From Chrysomallon squamiferum (taxonomy: Eukaryota; Mollusca; Gastropoda; Neomphalida; Peltospiridae), in NCBI GenBank assembly GCA_012295275.1, contig CM022677.1, forward strand, positions 16,529,408 to 16,566,907: a stretch of DNA of 37,500 nt, given 5' to 3'. The position numbers and the translations under genes were made by a program. Numbering within the stretch: the stretch's first letter is position 1; each line of letters opens with the position of its first letter. This document shows positions 1 through 10,423 of this stretch, piece by piece. The notes under the pieces were generated by a model that was not told the DNA's origin, searched no databases, and was given only the letters and a program-made list of their open reading frames with translations.

Positions 1-169
1 TTTTCTATCTTCTGTTCATTAATTTTTTTTTTCTGTTATTCTATTGTACTTTTCTTTTCCTTTGTTTATTTTTATTTTTTTTTTTTTTCCTGCAGTTTTT
101 AAAGATTAATTATAAAATGAACTAAATTTGATTTTAAAAAAGATATATATATTTTTTATTTTTGTTCAG

Positions 170-307
170 GACCCAAAGAAAAATGATGATGAAATTCGAA
201 ATGTTCCAGAAAACATAACACAGAACCAGATTGTATCAGAAACATCAACAATATCAAGTTCTTCATCCAGTGTAGAGGGAGAGAGAAAGAGATTAATAAA
301 TGCATAG
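170..307 (+). CDS. Probable 3'-terminal coding exon of an unidentified upstream gene (partial)
   Basis: A pyrimidine-rich tract ending TTGTTCAG at 169 makes a good splice acceptor. From 170 the reading frame stays open for 45 codons to a TAG at 305-307, and the other two frames close early. The peptide begins DPKKNDDEIRNVPENI, continues through a run of six serines and ends KRLINA. It is acidic and polar, unlike the homopolymer ORFs that microsatellites give elsewhere in this window. There is no internal ATG, so it can only be a downstream exon; the rest of the gene would lie left of the window. I recognise no domain. It looks like a disordered C-terminal tail. It could also be a chance open frame behind a chance acceptor. 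Confidence 0.42.
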   Translation, partial: DPKKNDDEIRNVPENITQNQIVSETSTISSSSSSVEGERKRLINA

Positions 308-930
308 ATGAATAAATAAATAAATAGATAACTACAGAAAGTAAGAAAGAAAAAAAAAGAAAAATATTAAAAAAAATAAAGAAACAAATAAACAAGCAAG
401 TAAATGAATAAATAAGTAGACAAAGTAGGAAAGAAGAACAAAAAAGAAGTATAAAAATAAATAAAAAGAATAATATAAAAAATAATAAATAAATAAATAA
501 ATAGATAATAAAACATACTTAACTCTTATAATTTAAATGTTCTATATTTTTAAAGAGATTAATGATCAGTAAATAAATAAATAAATAAATGAATAGAGAA
601 AGAAAGAAAGAAAAATAAATATAAAAAATAATAAATAAATAAATAAATAAAATAAACATACTCTTTAATTTTAGTAATTTAATTATTCTGTATTTTTAAA
701 GAGAGTAACAATAAATATATAAATAAATAAAATAAATAAACAAGTAATAGTGAAAAACGAAAGAAGAAATACAAAAAATAAAAAATAAATAAATAAAACA
801 ATGAAATAAAATAAATAAATCTACAAATAAATAAGGTAAAGAAAGTAAAAAAAGAATGAAAGAAATACATAAATAGATAAAGAAAGGAAGTATTTTAAAA
901 TTAGTCAATTAAATAAATATATAAAATATA
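308..930. repeat. A-rich AAAT/AAATA low-complexity tract
   Basis: About 600 bases of degenerate AAAT, AAATA and GAAA repeats follow the probable terminal exon. The segment 'taattatttaaatgttc...tatttttaaagag' recurs at about 525-560 and 670-705, so part of the tract is a ~140-bp tandem duplication. AATAAA occurs many times by composition alone, so no poly(A) site can be chosen. No gene is seen. Confidence 0.85.
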
Positions 931-991
931 GTAAAAGGTTTTCTCTATGTATATATTGGTGTTGATATATTAAATAATGTTATTTTATACT

Positions 992-1280
<289 letters not shown>

Positions 1281-2238
1281 TCAGTTCAAGAAGAAATAGC
1301 AATTTATGCATTACATACCATAGCTTCTAAGGGGTTAACTATGAAATCTGTTTCAATAATAGCTTTGTACTTCTATTTTTGCTTGTTTTTTGTTCATTGA
1401 ATAAATATATGTTTCAGGGCCTAAAGGGTTCCCTTGGACAGGTTCATGTTTACATTCAAATGCTCGTGCGCGTGTGCTTATGTTTAATGGGGAGAGGCAG
1501 TGGTCTGAGAGAAAGAATATTAGCATTAAAAGGGTTAACTGTATACGGAGATTTTGATTTCACATTATAGTTTGTTAAACTGTAGATACAATGTCTCTAT
1601 ATTTTAAATAAGGAGATTTAAACAGGACATTTTTGTCTCTTAGCAATAAAGCTGTTAACTATATTTCAGTAACATTCATGTAAAAAATATGAATATCGAT
1701 TTTATGTTGGAAGTTTATGCAAACTGAATTAATGCATATGTACATTATGTAACTTAATAAAAAAAAAAAAAAAAAAAATTCATCGTTCGTTTTGTTGTTA
1801 TTTCAAAACAGGATTTAAAATTTTCATTGTTTAATCGTTTACATAATTATCTGTAATTAAATAGCAGCACTAGTAAGCCATTAAAACTACTTAATATTGA
1901 TTAAACAAATACGAAAACAAAATCATAAAAAATTAAATAGAAAAATATATTTAAAAAAACTGTTATGAAAATATGTTGCCTTGGCTCTGTAAACTCATAA
2001 AACACACAAATATCAATGCGCACGCTTTAGGCTGTTTTTAACAGGTATGTACGTAAGTTTAATTTTTATGTCTCGGAATTTTATCAAAATTATAAATTTT
2101 ACGTAATATTTTCATAATGAATTTTAGTTAACAGTTTTACTCTTAGTTGTGGTTTCATTCTGATCTCTAGAATGAGTCATAAGCTATTTTTTTTTTATCC
2201 CGTTTAGTCTCTCGGTCTTTACTGCATTATTTTCATTT

Positions 2239-2290
<52 letters not shown>

Positions 2291-2480
2291 ATAATTTCAG
2301 CAGCAGTAGATTACGACATAGATCTAGTAGGTAAATATTCGAAATAAAAACGACACTAACAGCAACAATAAATTATGTTTGAAAGGATAGGTTAATCATT
2401 ACCAAATTAAATTTATACTGAATAGCCAGATATCTTAGACAGTCTATATTCAACCCACACATATTGAACATTAATAGCTG
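1281..2480. other. Intergenic sequence, no gene recognised; (CT)n at about 2239-2286
   Basis: AT-rich unique sequence with a poly(A) run near 1758-1778 and a (CT)n array near 2239-2286. Short 'AGGGGTTAACTATG / AAGGGTTAACTGTA / AGCTGTTAACTATA' segments recur near 1329, 1530 and 1648 and may be remnants of an old tandem repeat. I see no convincing coding sequence. Confidence 0.6.
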
Positions 2481-2485
2481 TTTCA

Positions 2486-2929
2486 ATGCAGCAACTAGAG
2501 CGATTCATTTTCGTATCTTTGCCAGCTTTTAACTACAATTATTCACAGTGCACGCAACAACAGTACAATCACAAGTTTCAAAAGCACCGACTTGCGCAAC
2601 AGGTAATAATTATAACGTGCTTGTTTCGTTTTTCAGTTGTTTTTTGTTTTTTGTTGTTGTTTTCTTTGTTGTTGTTATTGTTGTTTTAATTATGTATGCT
2701 TGTTTTCAAGTTTGAAAATATTTTTATTTATTTATTAGTGGTTCTTAGAAAATTAAGACTTAGATGAGTAATATATGTAAGCTAATATTCTGACCTCATT
2801 GATACTGTAACAATGGAAGTTAGGAAAACGAAATAACTGTGTGTAGTGTTTGTCGCTTTATATGACAGGAACAGAGAGACGGAGATGTAAATAAAACACA
2901 ATTCAAACGTGAGCCGTAACAACAACACC

Positions 2930-2981
<52 letters not shown>

Positions 2982-3169
2982 GCAGTTGTAGTGATGTAGT
3001 TACAGTAAAGGTTGAGGATTCCTTATCCGAAACTTTTTCTGAACAGCAGAAATCGGATTGTTTTCCATACATAAATGCCCTTGAGGTTCATGTTATAAAT
3101 AGCAAACAGCAGAAAAAAAAAACACAATTCACGTACACTGATATTTTTATTATATTTTATATAATGTAA
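2486..3169 (+). other. Two small open segments of uncertain status, one after an AAT/poly-Asn array
   Basis: At 2486-2601 an open frame reads MQQLERFIFVSLPAFNYN and ends at a donor-like CAACAG|GTAATA. At 2909-3169 an (AAT)n array of about 16-17 units (2934-2982) reads as poly-Asn. It is followed by about 44 residues of balanced composition, starting SSCSDVVTVKVEDSLSETF. No good acceptor precedes the second segment and an in-frame stop lies shortly upstream. Neither segment resembles a family I know. They could be 5' non-coding exons of the CRAL-TRIO gene, exons of an unrecognised gene, or chance. Confidence 0.15.
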
Positions 3170-3288
3170 TAACTAAGTCATACATATTCATCATTATAGC
3201 AGACGACATTCCCAATCAATATAAAAAAAATAAAAAAAAAAAAAAAAGACACCTCACGTGGTTTATCACATGGCTTAAACACGCGAGT

Positions 3289-3305
3289 AGGTCAGAAATA
3301 GGTCA
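3289..3305 (+). promoter_or_regulatory. Perfect DR5 nuclear-receptor-type element
   Basis: AGGTCA, five bases (GAAAT), AGGTCA: a direct repeat of the consensus half-site with 5-bp spacing, the arrangement classically bound by RAR/RXR heterodimers. It lies about 1.8 kb before the CRAL-TRIO start codon. A related GGGTCA half-site occurs about 25 bp downstream. The site is read directly; binding and function are inference. Confidence 0.45.
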
Positions 3306-4314
3306 CGTCTGTCGGCGAAAAAATTCGGGTCAGTGAACGAGAATATGGCACTGGTTTTTTTCATTTATTCAACAGACTCTGTGTTTAACATGAATATTAC
3401 ACCCTCAGCCTATAACCAGTGGATTAAACCAATAAACAAATCGTTGATGTTAAGGTATGTAGCATAAATCTAGTTTTATTTTTGTTTTTGTTGCTGTTTG
3501 TAAGTATCCTAACAATCGGAAGATACCGGTTGACTGAGAAACAGTCACAAACTGTCATCACTCGACTGGTCTCTTTTCAACACTAGCAATTTATACGGTA
3601 CCGTAGTAACATAGACAAACTGTCATACGTGGATATGGAGTTCAGTTATATATATATGAAGTTTAACCTCGGAAATTAAATAAATTTAGTTACTTTTGTT
3701 CTTGATTTCGTTGTAAATAGGTTTTAGTTTGTTTATTATATTATTTATATAGAGCTTATAGGCCTAACAATTGTTCGAAAAGTACTACTACTATTACTAC
3801 TACTACTACTACTATTAAAACAACGACAACAACTACTGCTATTACTAGTTGTCATTATTGTTATAATATCAATAGCAGTAATGTTAATATTAATATTATT
3901 AGTAGTGGTAACTGTAGCAGCAGTATTAATAGTATTAACAGAGACAGTAAATCTGTTAGTACCAGTAATAATAAATATTGGTCATAACACTAGCATTACT
4001 ATCGTCATTACAGATATATATATATTTTTTGGACATTGCATCATAATGTAGACATCCTAATATATAGACTGTATATATACTATATAAATTATTTTTGCTA
4101 GTAGGAATACTTCTTTTTCTTCTGCATTTATTATTTTTTTAATATATTAGAATTAGTATTAGCGAATATAATTAATCACGATTATTTAACATAAGGCTAA
4201 ATTTACTTACTTCAGATTATTCATTTCTTCTCCTATTGCAAAATGGCGACGATTCGTAATTCTTGCAACATACGGTAACGCATTGACATACAATTATTAC
4301 TGATATCAGTTCCA

Positions 4315-4388
<74 letters not shown>

Positions 4389-4415
4389 ACACACACGTAA
4401 TGTGCTTATCAATTT

Positions 4416-4428
4416 TGACCTTTGACCC
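4416..4428 (-). promoter_or_regulatory. Perfect DR1 nuclear-receptor-type element (HNF4/RXR-like)
   Basis: On the minus strand the sequence is GGGTCA-A-AGGTCA, matching the DR1 consensus used by HNF4 and RXR/PPAR-type receptors. It sits about 690 bp before the CRAL-TRIO start codon. Further half-sites (CGGTCA near 4584, AGGTCA at 4611) follow. HNF4-class receptors are widespread in animals and often control lipid-handling genes, so the context fits, but this is inference from sequence. Confidence 0.45.
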
Positions 4429-4561
4429 AGGAGCATTTTACAAAAGCTTTTAATAATTTAATAATTTAATAATTATAAATTGAGAGTAATGGTTACGTAT
4501 GTGAGGAAAATTCAGTAAGCAAGTGCTTTGTTTACGTTTCAGCCTCAGACGGTGAAATTGA

Positions 4562-4581
4562 TGACGTTCTATTTTACGTCA
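4562..4581. promoter_or_regulatory. Pair of CRE-like half-sites
   Basis: TGACGT (4562-4567) and ACGTCA (4576-4581) face each other 8 bp apart in a locally CpG-richer segment. A third, TGACGTAA (4104 bases of intergenic DNA downstream of the left-hand exon aside, at 5104-5111), touches the start codon of the CRAL-TRIO gene. These match CREB/ATF half-sites; activity is unproven. Confidence 0.3.
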
Positions 4582-5112
4582 TTCGGTCAAACAATAAATA
4601 GCCTTGTGTCAGGTCAATAGTAGCTGATGTCATTTTAAAAACGATTTCTTATGTTAATTATTCATCGTTTTAAACGACCAAACACAGATAATGCAAATAT
4701 TAAATAAAAAAAGGAGACAAAATATAATTTAGAAATGTGGGTAACCTGAATGTAAGTAATAAAGCAAAGCTAAATATCGTTAATCCTCAAACTGACATTT
4801 TGGGTCTAAAATTATGTCTGTTCCATTTTTATTGTATTAAAATATATACTATAATGCTAACCGTGCATACGATAAAACACAGTTGATTTGTATTTATGAA
4901 TTAATGCAAAACTCATTGAAAATATAATTTATTTAGACTAATAAAGATTTCAGATTACGAAACTAAACAGTTTATTATTATTATTATTAATGTTATTATT
5001 ATTAGTATTATTATTATCGTTGATTCATCTAAATTAATTTGAATTAATTATATTTCAAAACCAGTGTATATATTTATTATGTCTATTTTAGGTAATTACT
5101 TTATGACGTAAT

Positions 5113-5242
5113 ATGGCGAACAGGTACGTATGTACTCTGAGTCCGGAGTACCTGCAGAAGGCAAAAACCGAACTGGGAGAAAATCCGGACACGAGAATAC
5201 AGGAAATAAATGCATTTAGAGAAAGATTAACAGGAATTCCAG
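5113..5242 (+). CDS. CRAL-TRIO gene exon 1 (residues 1-43, phase 1)
   Basis: Starts at ATG in AATATGGCGAAC. The start is supported by the usual distance (about 7 residues) to the family motif LSPE.L.KA..EL. The donor is CCAG|GTATAC. Confidence 0.88.
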
Positions 5243-5768
5243 GTATACGATATATTATACATACATTATTCTACTACTACTACTGTTGCAACTTCTGTTA
5301 CTACTACCATTGTTGCTGCTACTACCACTACTACTACGACTGTTACTACTACTATGGCTACTACTATTACTAATGTTATCATAGCTAATACTACTTCAAC
5401 TATTTCTACTTCTACTAGTACTACCAATGCTACTATTATTACTACTTCTTGTACTACTACCACTACTGCTACTTGTGCTAATGTTATAACTATACCTACT
5501 ACTACTATTACTACTACTACCACTACAACTACATGCATTACTTATATTACTAAAACTACAACTATTAGTACTGTTATTACTGCTACTATACTATTAGCAA
5601 AAGTATTACAGTTACTACACCTATCATAACAAGTACTACTACTGGTACTACTACTACTACTACTACTACTACTATTACTACACCTATCATTACAAGTATT
5701 ACTACTGGTACTACTACTACTACTATTATTACTATTACTACACCTATCATTACAAGTATTACTACTGG

Positions 5769-5800
<32 letters not shown>

Positions 5801-6261
5801 TTACTACTACTACTACAACCACCACCACTACTGTTACACCTACTACTACTAATTTTGCACAATTACTACCACAATTTTTACAGCTTCTAATATTTTCATT
5901 ACTCGAACGACAACTACTGCTACTACCGCTACTACCGCTACTACTGCTACTACCGCTACTACCGCTACTACTGCTACTACTACTGCTACTACAGCATCAT
6001 CTTCCTTCTCTTCAGGATTGACGTTTCGATCGGAAAGTCGATTTCTTATCGCGTTTTTGCGAGCGAAGAAGTTCGACCAAGAAAGGGCATTCACTCTAAT
6101 TATGAACTTTTACAAGAGGAAGTCGGAGAAGCCAGATCTGTATGCTACGTTGTTGCCATCGTCGATCCGCCATGTTCTCGAAAACGAGTTCATCGTCAGA
6201 CTGAAGGGAAAAGACAAGCAGGGGTGTCCCGTTCTTTTTTATAGACCAGGTGAGACAGGAG

Positions 6262-6337
<76 letters not shown>

Positions 6338-6437
6338 GCTGAAAGGGGAGAAATAAAATGGCTCTAGTCAGTGTAATGAATGATGTGTATTATCCTTTGC
6401 GCAAGAGTCCCTCATTATTTCAACTTTTATTTATTTA

Positions 6438-6480
<43 letters not shown>

Positions 6481-6989
6481 TATTATTTATTATTATTATT
6501 ATTTATTATTATTTAATTATTATTAATATTATTATTATTATTTATATATATATATATATATTTTTTTTTTCCCAGGTAGATGGGATCCTGACAGGTATCC
6601 TGCCTGGGATCTTCTGAAGACGTCGATGATAATCATGAGCAAGATGTTGCAGGTACGTCCGTTTGCTATTCCAGTTTGACACGACGTCGTTTTGACGTAG
6701 TACTGTTTTGGCTAAATAACGTCTCCTGCAGTATTATTAACAAACAAATAACGTGGTGTGTTTCCCTCGTGTTGTTTGCAAAAACGTACGTCTGTGTTTA
6801 TTATTTTGTACGTAGGAAGAAGAAGTGCAGGTGACAGGAGTGAGGTTTTTGACGGATCTCACGAACTTTGGGTGGAATCACGTAAAACAAATGCCGATCG
6901 ATTATTTGAAATTCCAGCTGACGTGGTTTCAGGTAACATTTTTTAAAACCTTTGATGTAGTGTTTTATTTCATTTTATTTTATTTATTT

Positions 6990-7051
<62 letters not shown>

Positions 7052-7447
7052 AAAAAAATTTTAATATTTATTCATGTATTATTATTATCATCATCATCAT
7101 CATTTATCATAATTATATATTATAATTATTGTCATTTTTGTTATTATTATAATTGACATTGTTATTTTTGTTGTTATTTTGTTACTAGTACTTTTTACTG
7201 GTTTTAATTAATTAATTAATTTATTAATTTATTTATCTATTTATTTGTTATCACCATCCTCATCATCATAATTTATTTATCTATCATCCTCATCATTATC
7301 ATCTATTTATTTGTTATCACCATCCTCATCATAATTTATTGATTTATCATCTTTATCATTATCGTTATATCATTATGATCACAATCATCATTATCTATAT
7401 GTCTGTCTGTCTTTCAGTCTATATAATCTATCTACCTATTTAGTTCC

Positions 7448-7482
<35 letters not shown>

Positions 7483-8732
7483 TTTCAGGACTCGATGCCT
7501 CTCAGATACAAAGGATTTCATCAACTCTATGAGCACTCCGTCTTCGACTACATGTATAACATGATGAAACCTCTTCTGTCGGAGAAACTAAAAAGTCGGG
7601 TAAGTTTAACAACGACAGCAACAACAAGATTAACAAGATTAACAAAAACAACAAGAGCAACACTAACAATAACAAATATCTCAACCACAGCAACAACAAT
7701 AACAATAATAACAACGACAGCAACAATAGCAATAACAGTGACAACAACAACAGCAACACAAACAGTAATCACAAATACAACAACCACAGCAACAATAACA
7801 ACAAAACCAACAGCAGTAACAACAATAACTAACAAAAATAATAATATTATAGTAGTAATTGTTGTTGTAGTAATAATAATAATAGTCGTAGTAGTAGGAG
7901 TAATAATAGTAGTAATATTTCTTTTCAGCAAGTGGTAACTTAGTGATCTGATATTTAATTTTTATCAGTTTAGGTTTCTCTACATAATGGTAAAGGATAT
8001 ATAGTCTTTTAAAATTATTATTACTTTTTTATTATTTATTTAGGTTTTTCTACATGGTTCCAGGGTAAACGAATTATTAGAGTATATAGACGAAGACGTT
8101 TTGCCAGTAGAATATGGCGGTAAAGGCCCGCCATTATCAGGGGAGGTAAGTAAAAAAAAAATCTTTATTTTCGATATTGTTTGTCATCTGTGTTGTTGTT
8201 ATTGTGTGTTTGTGTTTGTAACGGCATAGCAAATAATTGTTATTGTATGTAGGTTATGGTTTTATTTGTTTCTGGTTACGTATTTCTGATAATTTTATTG
8301 ATAACATTAAAAACGGTTTTTTATTTTTTATTGTGAAAAATAATTTCGTAGATTTGTTTAGTTATTAATTTTAATTAGTTTGTGTATTAGGTATATATTC
8401 AATGTAAACCGTTTTTATAGATTATCATTTTGCTTAATATTATTTTATTTTATCTTTAATTAATTTATGTTAATTTTTTTTTACTTTTTTTTTTTTTTTT
8501 TTTCCTTTATACTAACATACTTTTTTTTTTTTTTTTTTTTTTTTTTGGCTTATTAATTTACTTACTTTATTACTAGGCGTTTACAAGGGTGCTACTAGAG
8601 AGTGAACAGGAGTTTAAAGAAGATATGCAGTATGGTTTTGTAGACATGACCCTGCACAGTGACAGTTCGACTCGTTCCGAAGACGCCATGGAAAATCTTT
8701 CCGGAACATACCGGAAGTTGGACGTCGATTAA
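5113..8732 (+). CDS. CRAL-TRIO domain lipid-transfer protein, alpha-tocopherol transfer protein/clavesin-like (7 exons, complete)
   Basis: CDS = 5113-5242, 6016-6249, 6576-6652, 6816-6932, 7489-7599, 8044-8145, 8577-8732: 927 nt, 308 residues plus TAA. All introns are GT-AG and the phases agree. The N-terminal motif LSPEYLQKAKTELGENPDTR and the helix FLIAFLRAKKFDQERA (about 48-63) form the CRAL-TRIO-N region. The lipid-binding CRAL-TRIO/Sec14 fold follows, with FLTDLTNFGWNH (about 158-169), LTWFQDSMPLRYKGFHQL (about 182-199) and the end of the fold DVLPVEYGG (about 243-251). Family members (TTPA, clavesins, CRALBP) are soluble carriers of tocopherol, retinal or phosphoinositides. Length and exon order fit, but the ligand cannot be told and orthology to one vertebrate member is not established. 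The tail after about 265 is family-variable and acidic. Confidence 0.93.
5250..6000 (+). repeat. ACT/ATT trinucleotide array with a 60-63-bp minisatellite in CRAL-TRIO intron 1
   Basis: Nearly the whole 773-bp intron is degenerate (ACT)n. Inside it, ACACCTATCATTACAAGTAT recurs at about 5617, 5680 and 5740, giving at least three copies of a 60-63-bp unit. The last part (about 5910-5995) is (ACTACTGCT/ACCGCT)n and reaches to within about 25 bp of the exon 2 acceptor. Long Ser-, Thr- and Val-rich open frames on both strands here are products of the repeat. Confidence 0.9.
6016..6249 (+). CDS. CRAL-TRIO gene exon 2 (residues 44-121)
   Basis: Acceptor CTTCTCTTCAG, donor GACCAG|GTGAGA. It encodes LTFRSESRFLIAFLRAKKF through CPVLFYRP, covering the CRAL-TRIO-N helices and the first strand of the lipid-binding domain. 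Confidence 0.93.
6264..6332 (+). repeat. (GA)n microsatellite starting at the exon 2 donor
   Basis: The donor GTGAGACAGGAGAGAGG grades directly into about 35 GA dinucleotides, so the array begins within about 15 bp of the splice site. Confidence 0.95.
6424..6570 (+). repeat. (TTA)n / (TA)n array in CRAL-TRIO intron 2
   Basis: ATT/TTA repeats with interruptions, then (TA)n and a T run that doubles as the polypyrimidine tract of the exon 3 acceptor (TTTTTTTTTTCCCAG). Confidence 0.93.
6576..6652 (+). CDS. CRAL-TRIO gene exon 3 (residues 122-147)
   Basis: Acceptor TTTCCCAG, donor TTGCAG|GTACGT. It encodes GRWDPDRYPAWDLLKTSM and the following helix, matching the 'W D..R....D...' segment of the family. 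Confidence 0.92.
6816..6932 (+). CDS. CRAL-TRIO gene exon 4 (residues 148-186)
   Basis: Acceptor TTTGTACGTAG, donor TTTCAG|GTAACA, phase 0 at both ends. It encodes EEEVQVTGVRFLTDLTNFGW and the helix to LTWFQ, corresponding to the 'Q..G...I.D..N..' core of TTPA/clavesin. Confidence 0.93.
6990..7486 (+). repeat. Poly(T), ATTT and CATCATCAT-type repeats in CRAL-TRIO intron 4
   Basis: Poly(T) at about 6992-7027, then degenerate ATT/CAT repeats. 'TATTTGTTATCACCATCCTC' recurs near 7242 and 7308, so a ~66-bp unit is duplicated. (ATTT)n at about 7448-7484 merges with the exon 5 acceptor. Confidence 0.88.
7489..7599 (+). CDS. CRAL-TRIO gene exon 5 (residues 187-223)
   Basis: Acceptor TTATTTCAG, donor AGTCGG|GTAAGT, phase 0 at both ends. 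It encodes DSMPLRYKGFHQLYEHSVFD through MMKPLLSEKLKSR, aligning with the DSFP.....H..N.P..F.....KPFL.EK...R segment of TTPA. Confidence 0.95.
7605..7935 (+). repeat. Degenerate (AAC)n then (AAT/GTA)n in CRAL-TRIO intron 5
   Basis: The array starts within a few bases of the donor (GTAAGTTTAACAACGACAGC) and continues as AAC repeats, then AAT/AGT. The threonine- or leucine-rich open frames here are shadows of the repeat. Confidence 0.9.
8044..8145 (+). CDS. CRAL-TRIO gene exon 6 (residues 224-257)
   Basis: Acceptor ATTTATTTAG, donor GGGGAG|GTAAGT, phase 0 at both ends. It encodes VFLHGSRVNELLEYIDEDVL, then PVEYGGKGPPLSGE. The 'LP.E.GG' motif closes the CRAL-TRIO fold. Confidence 0.95.
8577..8732 (+). 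CDS. CRAL-TRIO gene exon 7, terminal (residues 258-308)
   Basis: Acceptor TTTATTACTAG, TAA at 8730-8732. It encodes AFTRVLLESEQEFKEDMQYG and an acidic, serine-rich tail ending RKLDVD. The acceptor lies downstream of two T runs (about 8478-8503 and 8521-8546). Confidence 0.93.
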   Translation, partial: AFTRVLLESEQEFKEDMQYGFVDMTLHSDSSTRSEDAMENLSGTYRKLDVD

Positions 8733-9328
8733 CGAAAAACTAAATAATTTTAAGTATTATTTCTGTATTAATTAAGACGACGACAAAAATTTGTTGTGTG
8801 ACTGACTATATGTGATGATGTAAATGTTCAAAAAACAACGCACAAAAGTAAGAACATTTAAAGAAGAAAGAAAAATGACGAAAATAAGGTTTGATGATTT
8901 TTATGAGCATTGGATTGTCGTTTGACTTAATCGTTGGGTGAACAAAGACATACAGATTTTTGTTTCTGTTGAAAAATCCAGATTTGTAACTGCTACAATT
9001 ATTAATTAATTAATTTTGTTTTATTTCAGTAACATAGATCATAAACTAGACTGAGCATGCGATCGAAAATTATGACTAATACAACTAAGATTCCGGTCAA
9101 GGCAAAAAACAAAAATCCAATTAAAAAACGAACATGGAATAGACTTTCAGTATCTGTCATATTTATTAGTTATTTATTATTGAATGCATAGTCTAGTTTA
9201 TACTTTATATTATTTATTTATTTTACTAATCTGTGTCTACCATTTGCTTTCATAACTTTACATAAATATGGATAGCAGATTTCTGATCCGTCTATGAAAT
9301 AAATGTGTGTGGTTAGAAATTATTATTA

Positions 9329-9363
<35 letters not shown>

Positions 9364-10389
9364 ATTCGGTATAATTTGGTGTTATTACGAATTTCCGTTT
9401 ACTGGTATTACTTCAGTCTACACAAATTCAGAGTCTCAATCACATTTCTCAGTGAAATACGTCTGTGGTTTATGGTTCAAAAATAGATTTTCCACTAACG
9501 ATAATTGTATTGCCTTACATAATTATAACCAGTTAATTAATGGTCAACAAATCAATATTTGTAAATAGAAGTGAGATCTGATTTCCGTTTTCATTTCCTT
9601 TCAGATTATAACCGATTACTGATGTATAAAAAGAAAATTGCTTTGTTTGTGATAAATTGTTATTTAAATAACATTTCAAGATACTCTTCTGTAATAATAT
9701 AATTATGCGGAGTGTTCAAAAAAAAAAAAATTATTTTTAACTGGTGTTTATAAATATAAATTAAGGATAGTTATTCCAGCTTTTTTGCTGTCTTTTGCTC
9801 ATCTAGGAGTTATTAAATGGAATAATTTGAACAAGAGTGCTACTGTAACTGAAAAGAAAAGTTTTATGTATACACAATTATGTGTATGTATATGAATATT
9901 ATGTAGGTATGCATGTGTGTATGCGTGTGTGTGTGTTTTTTTCCTGTATCTCTGACTGTGTATGTGTTTTGTTAAATATAGCTATGGTCCTTTAATATTG
10001 TTCTCTTTTGTGTTTATATGTGAAGTAAAGATCTCCAGATGTCTTTACCAAAGTTCCACAGATTTTTATTTTCATTTACAGTCTTTTACTATGTTTATAA
10101 TCTAAACCATATATTTAACAAATTTGCTTTTCTTATGTAACAAATATAAATTTTAGAAAAGTTCTGAAATGCTTCTATTACTAAACTCTAAATTTTATTT
10201 ATTTTATTTATTTAATATTTGTGTATATATGAATTTTACTAACATATTTGGTCTTGTGTACCCAGTAGTTGTCTTTATATTCTTTTTTTTTTTGTTTTTT
10301 TTGTTTGTTATATGTTGTGCTAATGAGAAAGTGAGAACATGTGAGAGGGTAATATGATGAATGAATGAGAGATGGAGCAAGAGAGAGAG

Positions 10390-10423
<34 letters not shown>

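Larger units (their letters stand above)
3170..5090. other. Upstream region of the CRAL-TRIO gene
   Basis: Non-coding DNA with somewhat more CpG around 3250-3350 and 4540-4620 than its surroundings. It holds an ACT-rich stretch from about 3785 to 4010, a (CT)n-(CA)n microsatellite at about 4316-4398, and the regulatory-type motifs listed separately. A candidate acceptor TCTATTTTAG at about 5090 suggests that the start-codon exon may be preceded by a spliced leader exon. I cannot place the transcription start. Confidence 0.5.

Noticed and set aside
5266-6094. Ser-, Thr-, Val- and Asn-rich frames on both strands
   Set aside because: They are translations of the (ACT)n minisatellite in CRAL-TRIO intron 1. 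Their apparent protein repeats follow the 60-63-bp DNA period.
7495-7938. 147-residue plus-strand frame starting MPLRYKGF
   Set aside because: Only the first 35 codons are real (exon 5). The rest reads through the donor into the AAC/AAT array.
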